From Thermoleophilia bacterium (lineage in GTDB: Bacteria; Actinomycetota; Thermoleophilia; Gaiellales; SKUG01): 11,386 bases of DNA. Below the pieces are notes generated by a model. It did not search any database and had not been told where the DNA came from. It saw only the letters and a program-made list of their open reading frames with translations. This document shows positions 6,977-11,386 of this stretch, one piece after another (position 1 is the first letter of the stretch; each line of letters opens with the position of its first letter). Location of the stretch: positions 745-12,130 of the forward strand of contig JAGQUL010000023.1 in NCBI GenBank assembly GCA_020438525.1, read 5' to 3'. Made by a program: the position numbers and the translations under genes.

Positions 6977-8584
6977 GTGCCTGCAGCGATGGACAAGACC
7001 GCCCGCACCGGTGCGGTCGCGGCGGGCCACGAGGCCGTCGCCCGCGTCGGTGCAGAGGTGCTCGAGCTCGGTGGAAACGCCGTCGACTCGGTCGTGGCCA
7101 TGGTCGCTGCCGGATGCGTCTGCGAGCCGACGCTCACGTCGCTCGGCGGCGGCGGTTTCATGATCGTCGGCGGTGGCGCCGACCTGATCCCGCCGGTGAT
7201 GCTCGACTTCTTCTCGCGCCAGCCCGGCCTCGACCACGCCGACGAGCTGGCGCCCTGGGAGGTGCACGCGCTCGAGCTCGACGGCATCGTGCTTCGCTAC
7301 GGCACCGGTCCTGCCTCGGTTGCGGTGCCCGGGATCCCGCGCGGCATCGCCCGCGCCGCGGAACGCTACGGGCGACTGCCGCTGCGCGAGTCGCTCGCGC
7401 CGGCCACGCGCCTGGCGCGCGAGGGCGTGCCGCTGACCCGCACCCAGGCCGGCGAGCACGCCATCAACGCACCCCTCGTGTGCCGCGACCCGCACGGTCG
7501 CGAGGTCTGGCTGGTCGACGGCCAGGTGCGCGGCGAGGGCGACCTGTTTCGACAACCGGCGCTCGCCGACGCGCTCGACGAGCTCGCGCGAACCGACGGC
7601 GAGTCGATGTACACGGGTTACGTTGCGGACGCGATCATCCGCTGGAGCCGCGAGCGTGGAGCGCGCATCTCCCGCGCCGACCTCGAGCGGTTCGAGGTGC
7701 ACGAGCGCGTTCCCGACATGCTCTGCGTGGGCGACATCTGCATGTACGCCAATCCCGAGCCGTCGATGGGTGGGGGTATCGCGGTCCGGCTGCTGCAGGA
7801 GATGCTCCAGGCCGGTGCCGCCGCTGCGCTCGGCGAAGGCGGGCGCCGCGAGACGCGCGACCTGCTCGTCGGTCGAGCGATCGCACGGGTCCTGTCGCAG
7901 CTCGACCCGCCGCGCACCAGGCCGCCCGAGCACGGCGAGCCCGTCGCCGTGAGCAGCGTCGACGATGCCGCCGCCGCATCCGCGTCGCTGCACGACGCGA
8001 TGGCCGATGCGATGCACGACCGTGGTGCGGGCGAATCCGGGGGTGGCGGGCTTGCTCGATCGCCAAACACCACCCATGTATCCGCGATCGACGGCGACGG
8101 AATGATGGCAGGAGCCACGACGACCGTCGGCTATGGCGCAGGTGAGTTCGTGCCCGGGTTCGGCATCCAGCTCAACAACATGCTGGCGGAGTACGACCAC
8201 ACCATCGTGCGCATGCCGGGCACCACCGTGCCGAGCATGATGACCCCGGCGATCCTCACGAGCCCGCGGACGCTCGTCCAGCTCGGCTCTGCGGGCAGTG
8301 ACAGGATCCCTGTCGCGATCGCGCAGATCCTCGAGCGGATGTGGCACGGCACGCCGCTGGAGGAGGCGATCCGAGCACCCCGGTTCGCGTGGGACGGAGC
8401 CGCGCTGCACGCCGAGCCGGGGCTCGATCCCGACGCGCTCGATGCGCTCGAGCAGGATCAGGAGCTCGTGCGCTGGACCCAGCGTGACCCGTATTTCGGC
8501 ACGGCGAACGGAACCGCGCTGCGCGGTGGTCGTCCCCATGCAGCGGGTGATCCGCGTCGCGAGGCCGCCGGCATCGTGCTCTGA
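6977..8584 (+). CDS. ggt: Gamma-glutamyltransferase family protein (Ntn-hydrolase)
   Basis: A 535-aa precursor expected to self-cleave before the nucleophile T365 in NTTHVSAIDGDG, giving a large subunit of 364 and a small one of 171 residues. Other family features are LTSLGGGGFMIVGGG in the large subunit, and GFGIQLNNML and GSAGSDRI in the small one. Classical members transfer or hydrolyse gamma-glutamyl groups of glutathione or mycothiol-type conjugates and glutamine. Two oddities stand out. There is no signal peptide, although classical GGT is exported. The large-subunit D-F/Y-R-E-x-A-P segment, whose Arg holds the glutamate carboxylate, reads DFFSRQP at 77-83. The start is GTG 6977 with GGAG 6 nt before it; ATG 6989 would be 18 nt from that site. 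A non-glutamyl Ntn-hydrolase role remains possible. Confidence 0.88.
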   Translation: MPAAMDKTARTGAVAAGHEAVARVGAEVLELGGNAVDSVVAMVAAGCVCEPTLTSLGGGGFMIVGGGADLIPPVMLDFFSRQPGLDHADELAPWEVHALELDGIVLRYGTGPASVAVPGIPRGIARAAERYGRLPLRESLAPATRLAREGVPLTRTQAGEHAINAPLVCRDPHGREVWLVDGQVRGEGDLFRQPALADALDELARTDGESMYTGYVADAIIRWSRERGARISRADLERFEVHERVPDMLCVGDICMYANPEPSMGGGIAVRLLQEMLQAGAAAALGEGGRRETRDLLVGRAIARVLSQLDPPRTRPPEHGEPVAVSSVDDAAAASASLHDAMADAMHDRGAGESGGGGLARSPNTTHVSAIDGDGMMAGATTTVGYGAGEFVPGFGIQLNNMLAEYDHTIVRMPGTTVPSMMTPAILTSPRTLVQLGSAGSDRIPVAIAQILERMWHGTPLEEAIRAPRFAWDGAALHAEPGLDPDALDALEQDQELVRWTQRDPYFGTANGTALRGGRPHAAGDPRREAAGIVL

Positions 8585-8597
8585 CCGGAAGAGCCGA

Positions 8598-8633
8598 CAG
8601 CGGCCGATTCCCGTAGACGGGCATCGACCGCTG
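8598..8633. terminator. Long bidirectional hairpin between ggt and flagellin 1
   Basis: CAGCGG (8598-8603) pairs with CCGCTG (8628-8633), then CGAT with ATCG and CCCG with CGGG around a TAGA loop. This gives 14 pairs with two single mismatches. On the minus-strand RNA one mismatch becomes a G-U pair, so the stem is better for flagellin transcripts. It lies 14 nt after the ggt stop and 66 nt after the flagellin 1 stop. It lacks a T tract, as is common in GC-rich actinobacteria. Confidence 0.65.
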
Positions 8634-8698
8634 CAGCTGCGAGGAGCGATCCGCCGACGGTGCGTTGCCGGCGGGCTCCCGTGCCGTCAATCGGTTCG

Positions 8699-9547
8699 CT
8701 ACTGCAGCAGCGAGAGGACCGAGGCGGTCGACTGGTTGGCCTGCGCCAGCATTGCGGTGCCGCTCTGCTGGAGGATCTGCAGCCGGGTGAGGTTCGTCAT
8801 CTCCGACGCCATGTCGACGTCGCGGATGCGGCTCTCGGCAGACATCAGGTTCTCCTGGTAGATGCCGAGCGCGTTGACCGTGTGCTCGAGGCGGTTCTGG
8901 ATCGCGCCCATCACGCCGCGGGATCGCGAGATCTCGTTCACGACCTCGTCGATGTCGGCGAGCTCGGTGATCATCGTGCCGGCGGTGCCCTGGTTGAAGT
9001 TGTCGAACACGTCCACGATCGTCCGGCCGTTGGTCGGCGTGGTGAACGTGGTGAGGTCGACCATGTTGAACGACAGGGTGTCGCTGGTCGTCTGGTTCGG
9101 TCCCACCTGCAGCGTCACGGCGGCGCTGCTGTTGAGCAGCTGGATGCCGTTGAAGTTCGCGCCGGTGATCATTCGGCCGACCTCGGCGCTGAGCTGTGCG
9201 ACCTCGGTCGTGATCGCCATCTTGGCGTTCGCGTCGTTCGTGCCGTTCATGTACTGCACGGCAAGCTCGCGGACTCGATGCATGATGTCGTGCAGCTCGG
9301 TCATCGACCCTTCAGCGGCCTGGACGAGGCTGATGCCGTCCTGGGCGTTGCGCTGGGCCTGTGCGATGCCGCGGATCTGGCCCCGCATGCGTTCGCTGAT
9401 GCCGAGGCCTGCCGCGTCGTCGGACGCTCGATTGATGCGGAAGCCCGAACTGAGCTTCTCCATCGACTTCGAGAGTGCGTTCGATGTCACCATCAGGTTG
9501 CGGTGACCGTTGAACGCCTCGACGTTCGTGTTGATGCGAAGACCCAT
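8699..9547 (-). CDS. fliC: Flagellin 1 (downstream copy)
   Basis: A 282-aa flagellin, the subunit of the flagellar filament, exported through the flagellar type III apparatus. The N-terminal D0/D1 part starts with MGLRINTNV and includes LSSGFRINRASDDAAGLGIS and SMTELHDIMHRVRELAVQ. The C-terminal part has NRLEHTVNALGIYQENL, SAESRIRDVDMASEM and a final QILQQSGTAMLAQAN segment. Between them (about 140-209) is a short variable region, so exposed D2/D3 domains are essentially absent. The start is ATG 9547, with GGAGG at 9558-9562 (10 nt spacer); the TAG stop is at 8699. It is a tandem copy of the gene at 9812-10666, with 11 differences over the first 139 residues and 11 over the last 73. It has its own promoter-like region, leader and terminator. 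Confidence 0.97.
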   Translation of the reverse strand: MGLRINTNVEAFNGHRNLMVTSNALSKSMEKLSSGFRINRASDDAAGLGISERMRGQIRGIAQAQRNAQDGISLVQAAEGSMTELHDIMHRVRELAVQYMNGTNDANAKMAITTEVAQLSAEVGRMITGANFNGIQLLNSSAAVTLQVGPNQTTSDTLSFNMVDLTTFTTPTNGRTIVDVFDNFNQGTAGTMITELADIDEVVNEISRSRGVMGAIQNRLEHTVNALGIYQENLMSAESRIRDVDMASEMTNLTRLQILQQSGTAMLAQANQSTASVLSLLQ

Positions 9548-9557
9548 GACGAGTCGT

Positions 9558-9632
9558 CCTCCGTGACGCGATGTGGTGGTCTCCCCCCGAAGTTCCACCG
9601 GGGGTGTCTCGGCAACGTCCTGCCGCCTCGAC
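9558..9632 (-). promoter_or_regulatory. Structured flagellin 1 leader with GGA hairpins and Shine-Dalgarno
   Basis: On the minus strand the leader contains an 18-nt box identical to the flagellin 2 leader (GTCGAGGCGGCAGGACGT, 9632-9615), whose 3' end is 68 nt from the start codon in both genes. Hairpin 1 (9610-9625) is CGGCA-GGACGU-UGCCG. Hairpin 2 (9584-9604) is CCCCCG-GUGGAACUU-CGGGGG. Both loops show GGA, and the Shine-Dalgarno context CACGGAGGAC (9558-9562 core) adds more. This layout resembles CsrA/RsmA-regulated leaders. An alternative GGUGG/CCACC pairing would compete with hairpin 2. Confidence 0.5.
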
Positions 9633-9671
9633 AGCAACCACATCGACCACAGTGGATCAACGCTTGAAACG

Positions 9672-9701
9672 ATCCTAGCAAGCTCGCAAAATTGCAAAAA
9701 C
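9672..9701 (-). promoter_or_regulatory. Flagellin 1 promoter region with three 8-bp-spaced direct repeats
   Basis: On the plus strand GCAAGCTC, GCAAAATT and GCAAAAAC follow each other at exactly 8-bp period (9678-9701). Directly next to them, toward the gene, is TAGGAT on the minus strand (9672-9677), a plausible -10. TTTTTG 17 bp upstream of it could be the -35. The same arrangement precedes flagellin 2. The repeats occupy the -35/spacer region, so a bound protein would act directly on RNA polymerase. Confidence 0.5.
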
Positions 9702-9745
9702 GCCGACCGGTGCGGGTCGACGCCAAGCTCGGCGGGCGGGCTGCT

Positions 9746-9785
9746 CCGTGGGGCGACGCGACCCGAAGGCCGCGCCGCCCCGTGG
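9746..9785 (-). terminator. Flagellin 2 terminator hairpin with UUCG tetraloop
   Basis: Minus-strand RNA forms a 14-bp uninterrupted stem (9750-9763 with 9768-9781, two G-U pairs) closed by C(UUCG)G, with two more G-C pairs outside a small mismatch. On the plus strand the G-U positions become A-C mismatches, so the hairpin is built for leftward transcripts. It starts 27 nt after the flagellin 2 stop. No T tract follows. Confidence 0.75.
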
Positions 9786-9811
9786 AACCGGAGGAGCACC
9801 CGTCGAAGGTG

Positions 9812-10666
9812 TTACTGCAGCAGCGCGAGGACTGCCTGGGTCGACATGTTCGCCTGCCCGAGCATCGCGGTGCCGCTCTGCTGGAGGATCTGCAGTCGCG
9901 TGAACTGCGTCATCTCCGATGCCATGTCCACGTCGCGCACGCGGCTCTCGGCGGCCATCAGGTTCTCCTGGTAGATGCCGAGCGCGTTGACCGTGTGCTC
10001 GAGGCGGTTCTGCACGGCGCCCATGGTGCCGCGGGCCGTCGAGATGCCGTTGACGAAGTCGTCGACGTCGGCCAGCACGTCCGCCATGGAGCCGGTTGTG
10101 CCTGTGTTGAAGTTGGTGAACATGGTGTTGATCGAGTTGCCGGCGGTGGACGTGATGCTGCCGAGGTCGAGGCCGCTCAGGTCCACGAACAGCTGGTCGC
10201 TCGCGGTCTGGTTCGGGCCGACCTGCAGCGTGATGCCGGCGGTCGAGCCGTCGAGCAGCGTCACGCCGTTGAAGTTGGCCCCCGTGATCATGCGGGCAAC
10301 CTCGGCGCTGAGCTGTGCCACCTCGGTGGTGATCGCCATCTTGGCGTTGGCATCGTTGGTGCCGTTCTGGAACTGCACGGCAAGCTCGCGGACGCGGTGC
10401 ATGATGTCGTGCAGCTCGGTCATCGAGCCTTCTGCGGCCTGGACGAAGCTGATGCCGTCCTGGGCGTTGCGCTGGGCCTGGGCGAGGCCGCGAATCTGGC
10501 CTCGCATGCGCTCGCTGATGCCGAGACCGGCTGCGTCGTCGGATGCGCGGTTGATGCGGAAGCCCGAGCTGAGCTTCTCCATCGACTTCGAGAGCGAGTT
10601 CGACGTGACCATCAAGTTGCGATGGGCGTTGAACGCATCGACGTTGGTATTGATCCTGAGACCCAT
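9812..10666 (-). CDS. fliC: Flagellin 2 (upstream copy)
   Basis: A 284-aa flagellin and close paralogue of the gene at 8699-9547, in tandem with it. The N-terminal region (MGLRINTNVDAFNAHRN onward, to about residue 139) and the C-terminal 73 residues are nearly the same as in the sister protein. The central 72 residues (140-211) differ strongly and contain the SGLDLGSITSTAGNSINTMF stretch. The length is near the minimum for a flagellin (Bacillus Hag is about 300 residues), so the filament surface should be plain. The start is ATG 10666 with GGAGG at 10677-10681; the TAA stop is at 9812. A longer frame upstream covers the leader and is not coding. The divergent HTH-receiver gene starts 214 bp away and shares the intergenic region. 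Confidence 0.97.
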   Translation of the reverse strand: MGLRINTNVDAFNAHRNLMVTSNSLSKSMEKLSSGFRINRASDDAAGLGISERMRGQIRGLAQAQRNAQDGISFVQAAEGSMTELHDIMHRVRELAVQFQNGTNDANAKMAITTEVAQLSAEVARMITGANFNGVTLLDGSTAGITLQVGPNQTASDQLFVDLSGLDLGSITSTAGNSINTMFTNFNTGTTGSMADVLADVDDFVNGISTARGTMGAVQNRLEHTVNALGIYQENLMAAESRVRDVDMASEMTQFTRLQILQQSGTAMLGQANMSTQAVLALLQ

Positions 10667-10676
10667 GGTGAGTCGT

Positions 10677-10751
10677 CCTCCGTGACGTATGTGGTGTTCC
10701 GCTCGCCCGGAATCCCCCCGGGGAGTGTCAGCGACGTCCTGCCGCCTCGAC
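10677..10751 (-). promoter_or_regulatory. Structured flagellin 2 leader with GGA hairpins and Shine-Dalgarno
   Basis: This carries the same 18-nt box as flagellin 1 (10751-10734 on minus), again ending 68 nt before the start codon. Hairpin 1 (10729-10744) is CGGC-AGGACGUC-GCUG, where a G-C pair of flagellin 1 is replaced by G-U. Hairpin 2 (10702-10725) pairs CUC+CCCGG with CCGGG+GAG around loop GGGGAUU, with one bulged C. Its sequence differs from flagellin 1 hairpin 2, but the position and the GGA in the loop are kept. The CGTCACGGAGGACGACTC stretch around the Shine-Dalgarno is shared by both genes. Confidence 0.5.
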
Positions 10752-10782
10752 CCTCCGCTCATCGGCAGCGCCTCGCAGGACC

Positions 10783-10812
10783 TTTAGAGCAAATATCCAA
10801 ATTTGCAAAACC
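10783..10812 (-). promoter_or_regulatory. Flagellin 2 promoter region with three 8-bp-spaced direct repeats
   Basis: On the plus strand GCAAATAT, CCAAATTT and GCAAAACC repeat at 8-bp period (10789-10812). They abut TTTAGA (TCTAAA on minus, 10783-10788), a possible -10 in the same position as TAGGAT in flagellin 1. GTTTTG 17 bp upstream could be a -35. GCAAAT and ATTTGC also form an inverted repeat here. The block lies 69 bp upstream of the divergent regulator start, so it could serve both directions. Confidence 0.5.
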
Positions 10813-10880
10813 ATGATTGCGGTGCGCCCGATGCAAGCGTCTTCGGGGCGTGTTCCGCTGTGGGCGCGAACGGGTAGGCG

Positions 10881-11386
10881 ATGCCTGCGATGTCGCATCA
10901 ACCCGACGAATTCCTCACCGTGAACGAGGCCGCGCAGATCCTGCGCGTCAGCGCCACGACCGTCCGCAACTGGGCGGCCGACGGCCGGCTCGCCGAGCAG
11001 CGAACCGCAGGCGGGCATCGTCGATTCCGCGCGAGCGAGGTGCAGAAGCTCGCGCGGAGCGTGATGCCGACCGCCAAGCCGAGCGTGCTGGTGATCGACG
11101 ACGATCCATCGATCCGGTACGTGCTTCGAGAGGCATTCGGCGCGGTGGGATTCGAGGTTCGCGAGGCCGAGTCCGGGCTGCTCGGGCTGGATTCGCTCGA
11201 CCAGTCGCCGCCGTCGCTCGTGCTGCTCGACATCATGATGCCGGGCATCGACGGATTCCAGGTGATGAAGTACCTCGACCAGTTCGGCGTGAAGGTGCCG
11301 GTGCTCGCGATGAGCGCGCTCGGACCTCGGGTCGAGGAGCGTGCCCGCGAGCTGGGCGCCGACGGGTTCATCGCCAAGCCGTTCGA
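10881..11386 (+). CDS. MerR/BldC-type HTH + receiver domain response regulator, 3' end outside window
   Basis: The 168 codons seen encode an unusual domain order. Residues about 11-58 form a MerR/excisionase-type DNA-binding domain (FLTVNEAAQILRVSATTVRNW, then the wing GGHRRFRASEV). Residues about 67-168 form a CheY-like receiver: acidic pocket D73-D75, phospho-acceptor D117 in LLDIMMPGIDG, S145 as the switch residue, and K166 in AKPF. Most response regulators have the receiver first and the output domain last. An in-frame TAG at 10875 limits the start to ATG 10881 (GGG 6 nt before) or ATG 10890 (AGG 11 nt before); numbering here is from 10881. It is divergent from flagellin 2 and shares its 8-bp repeat block, so flagellin control or autoregulation is plausible. 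No partner kinase is visible. Anything after the receiver lies beyond the window. Confidence 0.88.
   Translation, partial: MPAMSHQPDEFLTVNEAAQILRVSATTVRNWAADGRLAEQRTAGGHRRFRASEVQKLARSVMPTAKPSVLVIDDDPSIRYVLREAFGAVGFEVREAESGLLGLDSLDQSPPSLVLLDIMMPGIDGFQVMKYLDQFGVKVPVLAMSALGPRVEERARELGADGFIAKPF

Noticed and set aside
9558..9632. c-di-GMP riboswitch in the flagellin leaders
   Set aside because: The leaders lack the conserved GEMM core and tetraloop/receptor elements and are too short. GGA hairpins fit better with protein binding.
9672..9701. Sigma-28 (FliA) type flagellin promoter
   Set aside because: No TAAA-N15-GCCGATAA match is found upstream of either flagellin. The conserved block is the repeat array with a -10-like hexamer.
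8699..10666. Flagellar phase-variation cassette
   Set aside because: The two genes point the same way, and no recombinase gene or flanking inverted repeats were seen.
9692..10816. Plus-strand open frame opposite flagellin 2
   Set aside because: It is antisense to a certain flagellin gene. A similar frame opposite flagellin 1 arises from the duplicated sequence, so its conservation is not evidence of coding.
1..11386. Defence island, mobile element or CRISPR locus
   Set aside because: No transposase, integrase, nuclease-helicase defence genes, terminal repeats or regularly spaced repeat array were found. The genes are ordinary metabolic, membrane and motility functions.

Overview
This is a GC-rich, tightly packed bacterial chromosome segment with strong G/C preference at third codon positions. 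A MerR/BldC-type helix-turn-helix domain, terminators without T tracts, TAnnnT-like -10 boxes and a flagellated lifestyle fit a motile actinobacterium, possibly a Thermoleophilia/Solirubrobacterales-like lineage. That placement is inference and no marker gene here proves it. I see no tRNA, rRNA, CRISPR array, transposase, integrase or phage gene.

Left part (1-2593): a partial cysteine synthase gene and a 12-helix APC-superfamily permease, both on the minus strand. Middle (2734-4730): two plus-strand genes, an unrecognised zinc-ribbon/coiled-coil protein and an endonuclease/exonuclease/phosphatase (EEP) family hydrolase. The hydrolase has a conspicuous AT-rich double operator in front of it. 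Next (4762-6792), on the minus strand, come a leucine-type amino-acid dehydrogenase and, 36 bp downstream, a rhomboid protease. Divergent from the dehydrogenase is a gamma-glutamyltransferase family gene (6977-8584, plus). Several of these genes serve amino-acid, cysteine or glutathione metabolism, but they form separate transcription units rather than one pathway operon.

Right part (8699-11386): two tandem, closely related short flagellin genes on the minus strand. Divergent from them is the start of a regulator with an N-terminal MerR/excisionase-type DNA-binding domain fused to a C-terminal receiver domain. Each flagellin has its own promoter region, its own structured leader and a downstream hairpin terminator.

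The flagellin control regions are the most interesting part of the window. Both have three 8-bp-spaced GCAAA-type direct repeats abutting a -10-like box. Both also share an identical 18-nt leader box at exactly the same distance from the start codon, and two leader hairpins with GGA in their loops plus a GGA-containing Shine-Dalgarno. This suggests two layers of control: a repeat-binding transcription factor, for which the adjacent HTH-receiver protein is a candidate, and CsrA-like translational control. Both are hypotheses drawn from the sequence pattern.
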